Shown piece after piece: positions 45,072-54,539 of a DNA stretch of 64,000 nt. The notes beneath the pieces were generated by a model that worked only from the letters and a program-made list of their open reading frames with translations, did no database searches and was not told the origin of the DNA. The position numbers and the translations under genes are program-made. Each line of letters opens with the position of its first letter. Within the stretch, counting starts at the first letter, position 1. This stretch comes from Clostridium sp. CM027 (lineage in GTDB: Bacteria > Bacillota > Clostridia > Clostridiales > Clostridiaceae): the NCBI RefSeq assembly GCF_024730565.1, contig NZ_CP077725.1:124001-188000 (forward strand), in the 5' to 3' direction.

Positions 45072-47201
45072 ATGAAAAATATAAGGGAACTTATGAAGCT
45101 TAATAAAGCAAAATCATATTTGATTTTTATAGTTACGGCGATTATAATGTATTCAATTTTAGTAACAGCTTTAGTTCCAAAAAAGTATACAATAAATGTG
45201 GGAAGTATTGCAAAAGTAGATATAAAAGCTCCTAGGGAAGTTGAAAATGAAGGAGCCACAGAAATCAATAGAACAAAAGCTGTAGAGAGCGTAGGAAAAA
45301 AAACAATTAAAGTTTCAGTAAATGACAAGGCTATAGAAAATATCGGTAAATTATTTTCAGCAGTGTCCCAGTTAAACACTAGTAAATCACCCGAGAATAA
45401 TAGCGTAGACGCATCTAAAAAAACATTATCGGGAGAGGAAAAAATAGATTCACTCAAAAAGAGCAACCCAATTCCTAATTTTACCGATGAGAATTATCAG
45501 ACTTTAGTAAATTTAGAAATTAAAAAAGCCAAGGAATTAGAAATATTTCTTAAAGATACGATAACAACCCTTTATGATATAACCACAATAAATGAAAATA
45601 AACCCGAGGAAATTATATTGGCAAAGGGGATTATTGCTACACTTATTAATAACTCAAATTTTCCTAAGGAAATAAGAACAATAGGGATGTCTATCGCAAA
45701 TGTAGAGGTTCGTCCTAATTCAATTTATGATAAAAAAAGTACAGATGTGTTAATAGAAGAAGCAAGGAAAAGTGTTAAACCTGTTATGATTAAGAAGGAA
45801 CAGATCATTGTAAAAGAGGGGGAACCAATAACCTCTGAGCAAAAGGCACTTTTAGAATCCTTAGGGCTTCTAGATAATACTAGTAATTTTGAATGGTCAT
45901 TATATACAAGTGTAGCAGCGCTTGTATGTCTAGTAATATTACTTCAATGGTTTTATTTATATAAGTATCATACGGCAATTTTTAATGATACAAAAAAATT
46001 AGTTATGATTAATCTTCTTAGCATCATAGCTATACTACTGGCTAGAACATTAGGTATAATTTCTTTGTTTGTAATTCCATTAGCCTGCGTGCCAATGCTT
46101 ATGACCATTTTAATTGATGATGAAGTATCAATAGCTCTAAATATTCTTAATTGCATTCTAATTAGTGTTGCAGTTAATTTTAATTTTGAAATAACAATAT
46201 TAGCTGTGCTAAATTCTATTGTTGGGGTTATGATATTAAAGAAAATGCAACAAAGAAACGATATATTATATTCAGCTATATATATTGCAATAATAAACCT
46301 TATGGTGTATCTATCTATGGGATTTTTGCTAAGCAATAGTATAATTGATGTTTTAAAAAAGGCAGGACTAGTGTATCTCGCAAGTCTTATATCTGGAGTA
46401 CTTACTATAGGATTTTTGCCGTTTTTTGAAAGCTTTTTTGATATAGTGACTACAGTGAAACTTTTGGAACTATCAAACCCTAATCACCCACTACTAAAGC
46501 GGCTACTTTTGGAGGCTCCAGGAAGTTATCATCATTCTGTGCTTGTAGCTAACTTGTCAGAGGTTGCAGCAGAAGCTGTTGGAGCGAATCCTGTTCTTGC
46601 AAGGGCTGCTGCATATTATCATGATATTGGGAAGATAAAGAGACCATATTTTTTCAAAGAAAATCAATTAGGAAATGATAATCCACATGAGAGAATAACT
46701 GCAAATTTAAGTACACTTATAATTATTTCTCATGTAAAGGATGGGTTAGAGCTTGCAAAAGAATTTAAAATACCTAAAGTAATTCAAGATATCATTAGGC
46801 AGCATCATGGGACGACTTTAGTTAATTATTTTTATATAACTATGAAAAATTCTAGTGACAATCCAGATGAAGTTAAAGAAGAAGATTTTAGATACCAGGG
46901 ACCGAGTCCTGAAAGCAAGGAAGCGGCAATTATAATGTTGTCAGATATAGTGGAAGCAGCTGTAAGATCAATTCCAAATCCTACAAAAGGTAAAGTTGAG
47001 GAAATGGTTAATAAGCTAATAAAAAGCAGACTTAATGATGGACAACTAAATAATTGCGATTTAACTTTAAAAGATTTAGAAAAGATAAGAAAGGCATTTT
47101 TAAAAGCGCTTTCTGGAATATACCATGAGAGAATAGAGTATCCAATGGACAAATGGCAAAAAGATAAGGAACATGAAGATAAAAAAATGAGGCTAGAATA
47201 A
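45072..47201 (+). CDS. pgpH: PgpH-type c-di-AMP phosphodiesterase (7TM-HD)
   Basis: 709 residues: membrane helix (about 16-36), a large extracellular 7TMR-HDED domain (about 40-270), seven membrane segments (about 280-460) and a cytoplasmic HD domain with [33 protein letters not shown] and HHGT. The HD site hydrolyses cyclic di-AMP to pApA, adjusting potassium and osmotic homeostasis. AAGGTGGGG precedes ATG 45072. Heads a block pgpH-ybeY-dgkA. Confidence 0.94.
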   Translation: MKNIRELMKLNKAKSYLIFIVTAIIMYSILVTALVPKKYTINVGSIAKVDIKAPREVENEGATEINRTKAVESVGKKTIKVSVNDKAIENIGKLFSAVSQLNTSKSPENNSVDASKKTLSGEEKIDSLKKSNPIPNFTDENYQTLVNLEIKKAKELEIFLKDTITTLYDITTINENKPEEIILAKGIIATLINNSNFPKEIRTIGMSIANVEVRPNSIYDKKSTDVLIEEARKSVKPVMIKKEQIIVKEGEPITSEQKALLESLGLLDNTSNFEWSLYTSVAALVCLVILLQWFYLYKYHTAIFNDTKKLVMINLLSIIAILLARTLGIISLFVIPLACVPMLMTILIDDEVSIALNILNCILISVAVNFNFEITILAVLNSIVGVMILKKMQQRNDILYSAIYIAIINLMVYLSMGFLLSNSIIDVLKKAGLVYLASLISGVLTIGFLPFFESFFDIVTTVKLLELSNPNHPLLKRLLLEAPGSYHHSVLVANLSEVAAEAVGANPVLARAAAYYHDIGKIKRPYFFKENQLGNDNPHERITANLSTLIIISHVKDGLELAKEFKIPKVIQDIIRQHHGTTLVNYFYITMKNSSDNPDEVKEEDFRYQGPSPESKEAAIIMLSDIVEAAVRSIPNPTKGKVEEMVNKLIKSRLNDGQLNNCDLTLKDLEKIRKAFLKALSGIYHERIEYPMDKWQKDKEHEDKKMRLE

Positions 47202-47217
47202 AGGAGTAAAAATAAGT

Positions 47218-47718
47218 ATGATTTTTATTGATAATAGGCAAAATAAGATTGAAGTTTCGAGTGAACTTGAAACTGTTATAAAAAATGTCATTGAGTATAC
47301 GCTTAAAGAAGAAAAACTTTTTATAGATAATGAGGTAAGTGTTATCTTTATTGACAACGAAGAAATCAGAAAAATAAACCTAGAGCATAGGGGAATAGAT
47401 AAAATTACAGATGTGCTATCTTTCCCTATGTTACATTATCCAGAAAATAAGGTGTTTAAAGATGTGTATGTAAATTATGAATTTGACCAAAGTGATTTAT
47501 ATGATGAAAGGCTAGTAATTGGGGATGTTGCATTATCCCTGGAAAAAGCGAAGCAGCAAAGTGAAGAGTTCCGTCATTCATTTACTCGCGAATGTGCGTA
47601 TCTTACAGTGCATTCAATTTTACATCTGTTAGGTTATGACCACATGGAGGAAGACCCAAAAGATATTATGAGAAAAAGAGAAGAAGAAATATTGAACAAT
47701 TTTAAAATATCTAGGTAG
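47218..47718 (+). CDS. ybeY: Endoribonuclease YbeY
   Basis: 166 residues ending with the zinc motif [15 protein letters not shown] (three His). It acts in 16S rRNA 3' maturation and quality control. AAGGAG precedes ATG 47218. Conserved order pgpH-ybeY-dgkA-cdd-era-recO. Confidence 0.95.
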   Translation: MIFIDNRQNKIEVSSELETVIKNVIEYTLKEEKLFIDNEVSVIFIDNEEIRKINLEHRGIDKITDVLSFPMLHYPENKVFKDVYVNYEFDQSDLYDERLVIGDVALSLEKAKQQSEEFRHSFTRECAYLTVHSILHLLGYDHMEEDPKDIMRKREEEILNNFKISR

Positions 47719-47781
47719 GATACACTTATGGTTAGTTTCATGTGTCTTACTGCATGAGAATATTTTTAAAGGTGGTTAAGG

Positions 47782-48480
47782 ATGAAGGTTAAGAAATTAG
47801 TTGATAGTTTTAATTATGCTATTGAAGGAATCATATATTCCATTCGCACGCAAAGAAATATGAAGATACATATGTTAACTACAATAGTAGTGCTTACTGC
47901 CACTTTTTTTTATGATTTGTCAAAGATTGAACTTTTAATTATTACCATGACTATAACAATGGTCATAGTTGCTGAAATGATAAATACGGCAGTAGAATGT
48001 GCCATAGATGCTACAACAAATTTTTATCATCCACTAGCCAAAATTGCTAAAAATGTCGCTGCTGGCGCAGTACTAGTAACCGCTATAAATTCAGTCTTAG
48101 TTGGTTATGTGATATTTTGGGATAGAATAACTCCTTTTAACATGACAGTTATGTTAAAACTTAAAAAATCTGACCCTGACATGATCTTTTTTATGCTGGT
48201 TATAATTTGCATTGCTACAGTAATAGTTAAGGCAATTTATGGAGAAGGAACACCACTCAGAGGAGGAATGCCTAGCGGTCACAGTACCATAGCTTTTTCA
48301 GTAGCTACAGCCATAACATTATTAACGAATGAACCTTTAATTATGGTGTTATCATACTTGCTAGCTGTAATTGTTGCACAAAGTAGGGTTGATTCAGAAA
48401 TTCATTCTATCTTGGAAGTGGTTTTTGGTGGTGTTTTTGGGACTTTATTAACATTGCTACTATTTAAAATTTTAGGATAA
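47782..48480 (+). CDS. dgkA: DgkA-PAP2 fusion: undecaprenol/diacylglycerol kinase with phosphatase domain
   Basis: 232 residues. The first about 120 form a DgkA domain (three helices; AEMINTAVECAIDA with the catalytic Glu). The rest is a PAP2-type phosphatase with GMPSGHSTIAFS (His) and VDSEIHSILE (second His). The two halves carry opposite activities, phosphorylating and dephosphorylating lipid carriers in the membrane, so a cycling role in undecaprenyl or diacylglycerol metabolism is inferred. AGGTGG precedes ATG 47782. Confidence 0.9.
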   Translation: MKVKKLVDSFNYAIEGIIYSIRTQRNMKIHMLTTIVVLTATFFYDLSKIELLIITMTITMVIVAEMINTAVECAIDATTNFYHPLAKIAKNVAAGAVLVTAINSVLVGYVIFWDRITPFNMTVMLKLKKSDPDMIFFMLVIICIATVIVKAIYGEGTPLRGGMPSGHSTIAFSVATAITLLTNEPLIMVLSYLLAVIVAQSRVDSEIHSILEVVFGGVFGTLLTLLLFKILG

Positions 48481-48531
48481 TTAATTTTTTTATGTCTAAT
48501 GACTAATATCCGAAATATAATTATAATATTA

Positions 48532-48559
48532 TTGAAATACTAATATTTAGTGATATAAT
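48532..48559 (+). promoter_or_regulatory. Promoter of cdd-era-recO
   Basis: TTGAAA (48532-48537), 16 bases, TATAAT (48554-48559). Confidence 0.6.
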
Positions 48560-48626
48560 TGGTATACGTGATTTTTCGTGTATATGTGAAGAATAACTGT
48601 CAAATTATTTGAATAGGAGTGTACTA

Positions 48627-49025
48627 ATGGATTATAAAAAGTTAGCTAGAATAGCAATAGATGCTAGAGCAAATGCATATGTGCCATATTCGAAATTCAA
48701 GGTAGGCGCAGCAGTTGTTACTGAAGATGGGTCAATATATACTGGATGCAATATTGAGAATGCTTCCTATGGAGCTACTAATTGTGCCGAAAGGACAGCA
48801 ATTTTCAAAGCTGTATCTGAGGGGCATAAAAAAATCAAGGCTATTGCTATAGTTGGAGATATGTCAACTAATACCTATCCATGTGGTATTTGCAGACAAG
48901 TTATAGTAGAATTTGCCACAAATGATATTGATATTATATTAGTAAAAAATGAAGAAAATTATATAATTAAGACTATGGATGAAATTTTACCAGGTGCTTT
49001 TACTAAAGAAGATTTATTAAAGTAA
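48627..49025 (+). CDS. cdd: Cytidine deaminase
   Basis: 132 residues. Zinc ligands Cys53, Cys86 and Cys89 with catalytic Glu55 (NCAERTA and PCGICRQV), the homotetrameric short form. Deaminates cytidine and deoxycytidine for salvage. ATG 48627 follows TAGGAGTG; an upstream TTG at 48609 is rejected. Confidence 0.96.
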   Translation: MDYKKLARIAIDARANAYVPYSKFKVGAAVVTEDGSIYTGCNIENASYGATNCAERTAIFKAVSEGHKKIKAIAIVGDMSTNTYPCGICRQVIVEFATNDIDIILVKNEENYIIKTMDEILPGAFTKEDLLK

Positions 49026-49079
49026 GATAACAAATAATTAATAAATACTATTTACTAAAGATAATCAAAAGGAGGATAT

Positions 49080-49961
49080 ATGTTTAAATCGGGATACGTA
49101 ACTATTATAGGACGACCTAATGTAGGAAAATCTACATTAATAAATTATATTATGGGGGAGAAATTATCAATTGTGTCTAATAGACCCCAAACTACAAGAA
49201 ATAACATACAAACCATTTTAACTACTAAAGAATCTCAAATAATATTTGTAGATACTCCAGGAATGCATAAACCTAGACATAAACTAGGAGAATATATGGT
49301 TAAAGTAGCAAAGCAATCTGCTAGTGAAGTAGATGTTATATTATTTATAACTACGCCAGGAGATGAAATTGATAAAGGTGATATGCATATTCTTGAACAA
49401 TTTAAAGATACTAAGATACCCGTGTTTTTATTAGTTAATAAGATTGATGAGAATACTCAAGAGAGGGTAGCTAAAACTATTCAAGGTTATTCTGAGTATT
49501 TTAATTTTAAAGAAATAATACCAATTGCAGCTATAAAAGGTAAAAATATTGATATAGTTACTAAACTTGTAGAAGAGCACATTCCAGAGGGACCTTTATA
49601 TTACCCAGAAGATATGATTACAGATCAGCAAGAAAGATTCATTATTACTGAAATTATAAGAGAAAAAGCTTTGAAATTATTATCGCAAGAAGTGCCTCAT
49701 GGAATAGCAGTAGAAATTATTTCTATGAAAAGAGATAAAAAAGAGATCTACAATATTGAAGTTAACTTGCTTTGCGAAAAAGATTCTCATAAGGGAATAA
49801 TAATTGGAAAAGGTGGAAAAACCTTAAAACAAATTTCTACTTATGCAAGACAAGATATAATGAAATTATTAGGAGAAAACATACATCTGAGATTATGGGT
49901 AAAGGTAAAGAAGGAATGGAGAGATACTTCGAGTATTTTGAAAGAGTTAGGATATAAATAG
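49080..49961 (+). CDS. era: GTPase Era
   Basis: 293 residues: [10 protein letters not shown]-loop (11-19), [14 protein letters not shown] and a C-terminal KH domain with [20 protein letters not shown]. Assembles the 30S subunit by binding the 3' end of 16S rRNA. GGAGGATAT precedes ATG 49080. Its stop lies 11 bases before the recO start. Confidence 0.97.
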   Translation: MFKSGYVTIIGRPNVGKSTLINYIMGEKLSIVSNRPQTTRNNIQTILTTKESQIIFVDTPGMHKPRHKLGEYMVKVAKQSASEVDVILFITTPGDEIDKGDMHILEQFKDTKIPVFLLVNKIDENTQERVAKTIQGYSEYFNFKEIIPIAAIKGKNIDIVTKLVEEHIPEGPLYYPEDMITDQQERFIITEIIREKALKLLSQEVPHGIAVEIISMKRDKKEIYNIEVNLLCEKDSHKGIIIGKGGKTLKQISTYARQDIMKLLGENIHLRLWVKVKKEWRDTSSILKELGYK

Positions 49962-49972
49962 GGGATGATTTT

Positions 49973-50740
49973 CTGTCAATTTTAAAAACTAGGGCCATTG
50001 TTATAAAGACACAAGAGTTTAAAGAGACTGACAAGTTAGTTTGGCTTTTTACTGAAGAATTTGGAAAAATAACAGCCATAGCAAAGGGAGCCAGAAAAAA
50101 TAAAAGCAGATATATATCATCGACCTTACCTTGCTGCTATGGAGAATTTGTGCTTTTTAAAGGGAAAAATTTATATACAATAAATGAAATTACAATTATA
50201 GATTCTTTTCAGCAATTATTAAGGGACCTAGATACAATTACTTATGCCTCGTATTTTAATGAATTAATTGATATAACAATGGAGAATGAAGAGGTTAATA
50301 AAGAACTTTTTATAAATTTAGTTACTGCCTTTTATTTCATAAAAAATGACGTTATGGATATAGAAGTCCTAGCCAGAACTTTTGAAATAAGAATTCTAAA
50401 GGCAACAGGTTATGCATTAAATTTTAACTACTGCGTTAAATGTAGAAAAAAAATAACCATGTCTAATAACATTGATTTAATATCTTATGGTCCAATTTGT
50501 AAAGAGTGTGAAAAATTAAATAGTATATATATTTCAAATCCTACATATAATACATTAAAATTCTTAAACAATTTTGGTATGGATAAAATTAATAGAATTA
50601 TTGTTTCAAAAACATCCAAGCTCGAGTTGTATAAAATTTTATCCTTTATTATTTCCCAAAATTATACACGTAAGCCGAAGAGCTTAGAAATGTTTAATTA
50701 CTTAATGACATTTCAAAAGGAAAGTCGCCCACTTTTATAA
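49973..50740 (+). CDS. recO: DNA repair protein RecO, CTG start and repeat-derived C-terminus
   Basis: 255 residues if started at CTG 49973 (reading M-S-I-L-K-T-R-A-I-V-I-K-T-Q), which matches the RecO N-terminus. No ATG, GTG or TTG exists in this frame before GTG 50150, which would remove the OB fold. AGGGGATGA is five bases upstream of the CTG. Four zinc-site cysteines are present (CVKCRKK and CKEC). RecO anneals single strands and loads RecA. The last 11 residues are encoded by a dispersed repeat (50702-50752). Confidence 0.85.
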   Translation: MSILKTRAIVIKTQEFKETDKLVWLFTEEFGKITAIAKGARKNKSRYISSTLPCCYGEFVLFKGKNLYTINEITIIDSFQQLLRDLDTITYASYFNELIDITMENEEVNKELFINLVTAFYFIKNDVMDIEVLARTFEIRILKATGYALNFNYCVKCRKKITMSNNIDLISYGPICKECEKLNSIYISNPTYNTLKFLNNFGMDKINRIIVSKTSKLELYKILSFIISQNYTRKPKSLEMFNYLMTFQKESRPLL

Positions 50741-50752
50741 GTGGGTGAATAA
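50702..50752 (+). repeat. Dispersed repeat copy 9 (module 2, with hairpin) inside the recO 3' end
   Basis: TTAATGACATTTCAAAAGGA, then AAGTCGCCCACTTTTATAAG and TGGGTGAATAA. Nearly the same as the copy after dnaK. It encodes the last residues and the stop codon of recO, then a second small hairpin (AACAAT/ATTGTT) follows. Confidence 0.85.
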
Positions 50753-50804
50753 CAATGAATAATTGTTATTTACAACTGGACAAATTATAAGGAGGAATAT
50801 TTTA

Positions 50805-51413
50805 ATGGCAGAAATTACACTAGAGAAGATTGATATTGTTAAAGAACGAACAGGAGTTACGTACACTGATGCTAAGGAAGCATTAGAAGAATGTGATGGT
50901 GATGTAGTTAATGCTTTGATTTATATCGAAGCAAAACAAAAAAAAACTGAAAAATTTAATATGAAAGAAATGTACACGACTAAGGATGAATTTGTAACTT
51001 GGATAAAAAATACAGCACGAAAAGGAACTGTAACAAGAATAAAAATAAAAAAAGATGAAACTGTGATTATAGATATACCTGTTAATGCTGGTATTGCAGC
51101 AGGTCTCGTTGGATTATATATGCCCTCTTTAATTGGCATAGGATTATTAACAGCAGTAATCACAAAGGTTAATATTGAGATAACTAAAGAGGACGGTTCT
51201 GTGGAGTTTATTAATACTATTATTAAAAACACAGTTGAAGAAGTAAAAGGCAAAGTGAGTGATATAAGTGAAGATGTAATAGAAAAAATTAATGAAACAA
51301 AAGACAGTCTTAGCAAAGGTAGCAAAGATATCAAAGATAGCAATAATGAAAATGTATATCAATATACTGTTAAATTTGATGAGCAGAAAAAAGAAGAAGA
51401 AAAGAGTAACTAA
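50805..51413 (+). CDS. DUF4342 protein with UBA/TS-N-like domain
   Basis: 202 residues. The N-terminal part, IVKERTGVTYTDAKEALEEC then DGDVVNALIYIE, is a UBA/EF-Ts-N-like three-helix domain. The middle is DUF4342 with a glycine-rich hydrophobic stretch (GIAAGLVGLYMPSLIGIGLL) that may insert in the membrane. The tail is charged coiled coil. GGAGG precedes ATG 50805. The family is common beside recO or glyS in clostridia; function unknown. Confidence 0.85.
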   Translation: MAEITLEKIDIVKERTGVTYTDAKEALEECDGDVVNALIYIEAKQKKTEKFNMKEMYTTKDEFVTWIKNTARKGTVTRIKIKKDETVIIDIPVNAGIAAGLVGLYMPSLIGIGLLTAVITKVNIEITKEDGSVEFINTIIKNTVEEVKGKVSDISEDVIEKINETKDSLSKGSKDIKDSNNENVYQYTVKFDEQKKEEEKSN

Positions 51414-51453
51414 TGTATTCTCTTTTCTATATTTTAAAACTTTGATCAATGCT

Positions 51454-51511
51454 ATTTTCACTTATATAAAGCCAGCAACTTATTAGTTGCTGGCTTTATA
51501 TAAGTGAAAAT
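51454..51511 (+). terminator. 27-bp perfect hairpin after DUF4342 gene
   Basis: Left arm 51454-51480 and right arm 51485-51511 pair without mismatch around a TATT loop. The GC-rich inner part plus TTTATA looks like a terminator; the outer 12 pairs extend far beyond what termination needs. Confidence 0.75.
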
Positions 51512-51670
51512 CTAACTATATCTTAAACAAAAAGTGATTAAATCATGATACATTTGATTGTAAAAACGTGGTATAATGTTAGGAAGGGTATGTTAAAAAT
51601 TTAGTATAACATCATTTTGTGGAAACGTTTTATTTCAAATATATACCATTTTAGAAAGCCTGAGTAAGGT

Positions 51671-51740
51671 TAAATAATCTTCTGCGAAGCTGTAACATTA
51701 ACGAATTCATAAGGAGACTTTCCTTCCGAAATCTCGTTAA
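51671..51740 (-). repeat. Dispersed repeat copy 10 (modules 2 and 1 joined) in ppdK leader
   Basis: On the reverse strand: TTAACGAGATTTCGGAAGGA, AAGTCTCC (module 2 start), then GTTAATGTTACAGCTTCGCA and GAAGATTATTTAA (module 1). Shows that the two modules belong to one family. Confidence 0.75.
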
Positions 51741-51814
51741 TATGGTGTTAATTGTAGTTAATGGTATATTTATATACTAATTATCATATATAATTTAGAA
51801 GGAGTTGGGTTAAA

Positions 51815-54451
51815 ATGGAAAACAGAAAATATGTATACTTATTTAGTGAAGGTAATATGTCAATGAAAAACCTTTTAGGTGGGAAAGGTGCAAATCTTGC
51901 AGATATGACAAGTCTTGGGATTCCAGTTCCACAGGGATTCACAGTAACTACAGAAGCTTGTAATAAATACTATGAAGATGGTCAATTGATCGCATCCGAG
52001 ATTATTCATGAAATTCATGCTAAAATGGCTGAACTTGAAAACATTACAGGAAAGAAGTTTGGAAGTTTAGAAAATCCATTACTTGTATCAGTTAGATCTG
52101 GGGCAAGAGCATCGATGCCTGGTATGATGGATACGATCTTAAATCTTGGATTAAATGATGATACAGTAGAAGTTATGGCAAAATTAACGAATAATCCAAG
52201 ATTTGCTTATGACTCTTACAGAAGGTTTATCCAAATGTTTGCTGATGTTGTTATGAATATTGAAAAAAGAAACTTTGAAAACATGATGGATAAAATGAAA
52301 GAAGAAAAAGGCGTAAAATTTGATACAGAATTAGATGCGAGTGACCTAAAAGAATTAGTTAAACAATTTAAAGAATTCTACAAAGAATATAAACGTGAAG
52401 AATTTCCAAGTGATCCTAAAAGTCAGTTAATAGAGGCTGTTTCGGCAGTATTTAGATCATGGGATAATCCTCGTGCAAATGTATATAGAAGATTAAATGA
52501 TATTCCAGGAAATTGGGGAACTGCGGTAAGCGTTCAAGAAATGGTATTTGGTAACAAAGGAGAAACATCAGGAACGGGTGTTGCTTTCTCAAGAAATCCA
52601 TCTACAGGAGAAAAAAGAATATATGCTGAGTACTTAATGAATGCACAAGGGGAAGACGTTGTTGCAGGGATAAGAACACCACAAGATATATCACAACTTG
52701 AAAAAGATATGCCAAAAGTATATGAAGAATTCATGGGAATTGTTAAGACCCTCGAAACTCACCACAAAGATATGCAAGATATGGAGTTTACAATAGAAGA
52801 TGGAAAATTATACTTTTTACAAACAAGAAACGGTAAGAGAACGGTGCAAGCCGCATTAAAAATTGCGGTAGAACTCGTTGAAGAAGGAATGTTATCAAAG
52901 AAAGAAGCTATAATGAAGGTTGAGCCAAAACAACTAGATACATTACTCCACCCTAACTTTGATGCAAAAGAATTAAAGAAAGCTATAGTAATAGCTAAAG
53001 GCTTACCAGCATCTCCTGGAGCTGCCTGTGGAAAAGTTTACTTTACGGCTGAAGATGCAAAAATTAAACATGAAGCTGGAAATAAAGTTATCCTTGTAAG
53101 GCTTGAGACCTCACCAGAAGACATCGAAGGTATGGTTGCTGCAGAAGGTATCTTAACAGTGAGAGGTGGAATGACATCGCACGCTGCGGTTGTTGCAAGA
53201 GGAATGGGGACTTGTTGTGTTGCTGGATGCTCAGACTTAAAAGTTAATGAAGAAGCTAAGAGTTTCCAAATTGGACAAACGATATATAATGAAGGCGACT
53301 TTATTTCAATGGATGGAAGTACAGGAAATGTATACGCTGGAACAATTAAAACGGTTGAGCCTGAAATAAATGGTTATTTTGAAATATTTATGGGCTGGGC
53401 TGATGAAATAAGAAGATTAAAAGTTAGAACTAATGCCGACACTCCAAGGGATGCTGCTCAAGCAGTTAAATATGGAGCTGAGGGTATAGGACTATGTAGA
53501 ACAGAGCATATGTTCTTTGATGCCGATAGAATAATGGTTATAAGAGAAATGATTGTTGCTAAAGATGAAGATTCAAGAAGATTAGCATTACAAAAATTAT
53601 TACCAATGCAAAGAGAGGACTTTATAGGAATCTATGAAGAAGTTGAAGAAAGACCAACTACAATCAGATTTTTAGATCCACCGCTACATGAATTTTTACC
53701 GCATGCTGATGAAGATATAAAAGAATTAGCAAGAGACATGGGAATAACTTTTGCAGAGTTAAAAGCTACTGTTGAATCATTGCATGAAGTTAACCCAATG
53801 ATGGGACATAGAGGATGCAGACTTGCAGTATCATATCCTGAGATAGCTGAGATGCAAACTAGATCGGTTATTGAAGCAGCTATAGATGTTAAAACTAGAA
53901 AAGGATACAATATTGTTCCAGAAATAATGATTCCTTTAGTTGGGGAAGTTAGAGAATTAAAATATGTTAAAGATATAGTAGTAAGGGTAGCTGATCAAAT
54001 CATAGCTGAGTTAGGCATTGATTTAAAATACATGGTTGGTACAATGATTGAAATACCAAGAGCCGCACTTACAGCTGATTTAATAGCAAAAGAAGCAGAT
54101 TTCTTCTCATTTGGAACAAATGACTTAACGCAAATGACTTTTGGATTTTCAAGAGATGATGCTGGAAACTTCTTAAAACATTACTATGAAAAGAAAGTTT
54201 ATGAATTTGATCCATTCCAAAAATTAGATCAAACAGGAGTAGGCAAACTCGTCAAAATGGCAGCTGATCTTGGACGAGAGGCTAATCCAGGTATAAAACT
54301 TGGGATATGTGGAGAACATGGTGGAGATCCATCTTCTGTTGAATTCTGTCATAATGTAGGACTTGATTATGTATCATGTTCACCATTTAGGGTTCCGGTT
54401 GCAAGACTTGCAGCGGCTCAGGCTGAAATAAATAATCCGAGAAAAAAATAA
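51815..54451 (+). CDS. ppdK: Pyruvate, phosphate dikinase
   Basis: 878 residues, typical length. N-terminal ATP-grasp domain, swivelling phospho-histidine domain with GGMTSHAAVVARG (His456), and a PEP/pyruvate barrel ending GICGEHGGDPSS with catalytic Cys832. Interconverts pyruvate, ATP and phosphate with PEP, AMP and diphosphate; in anaerobes it serves glycolysis or PEP formation. GAAGGAG precedes ATG 51815. The Bacillus-type ppsR regulator gene is not in this window. Confidence 0.97.
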   Translation: MENRKYVYLFSEGNMSMKNLLGGKGANLADMTSLGIPVPQGFTVTTEACNKYYEDGQLIASEIIHEIHAKMAELENITGKKFGSLENPLLVSVRSGARASMPGMMDTILNLGLNDDTVEVMAKLTNNPRFAYDSYRRFIQMFADVVMNIEKRNFENMMDKMKEEKGVKFDTELDASDLKELVKQFKEFYKEYKREEFPSDPKSQLIEAVSAVFRSWDNPRANVYRRLNDIPGNWGTAVSVQEMVFGNKGETSGTGVAFSRNPSTGEKRIYAEYLMNAQGEDVVAGIRTPQDISQLEKDMPKVYEEFMGIVKTLETHHKDMQDMEFTIEDGKLYFLQTRNGKRTVQAALKIAVELVEEGMLSKKEAIMKVEPKQLDTLLHPNFDAKELKKAIVIAKGLPASPGAACGKVYFTAEDAKIKHEAGNKVILVRLETSPEDIEGMVAAEGILTVRGGMTSHAAVVARGMGTCCVAGCSDLKVNEEAKSFQIGQTIYNEGDFISMDGSTGNVYAGTIKTVEPEINGYFEIFMGWADEIRRLKVRTNADTPRDAAQAVKYGAEGIGLCRTEHMFFDADRIMVIREMIVAKDEDSRRLALQKLLPMQREDFIGIYEEVEERPTTIRFLDPPLHEFLPHADEDIKELARDMGITFAELKATVESLHEVNPMMGHRGCRLAVSYPEIAEMQTRSVIEAAIDVKTRKGYNIVPEIMIPLVGEVRELKYVKDIVVRVADQIIAELGIDLKYMVGTMIEIPRAALTADLIAKEADFFSFGTNDLTQMTFGFSRDDAGNFLKHYYEKKVYEFDPFQKLDQTGVGKLVKMAADLGREANPGIKLGICGEHGGDPSSVEFCHNVGLDYVSCSPFRVPVARLAAAQAEINNPRKK

Positions 54452-54474
54452 TATTTAAATGTAATTAATCAATT

Positions 54475-54515
54475 AAAAGTAAAAAGCCACTGCAAAGCAG
54501 TGGCTTTTTACTTTT
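54475..54515. terminator. Bidirectional terminator between ppdK and cotS-like gene
   Basis: 18-base perfect stem (54475-54492 with 54498-54515), A and T tracts on both sides. Confidence 0.92.
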
Positions 54516-54539
54516 AACAGAATTAAAATATCAAATTTA

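Larger units (their letters stand above)
51414..51814 (+). other. Intergenic region between DUF4342 gene and ppdK
   Basis: 401 bases. It holds a 27-bp perfect inverted repeat, the ppdK promoter -10 (TATAAT at 51572-51577), and a leader of about 230 bases carrying a two-module dispersed repeat enclosed by complementary 10-base arms (51641-51650 and 51760-51769). No ORF with a ribosome site. Confidence 0.7.

Noticed and set aside
45035-45466. 143-codon frame antisense to pgpH
   Set aside because: Inside a well-supported gene and without its own start signals.
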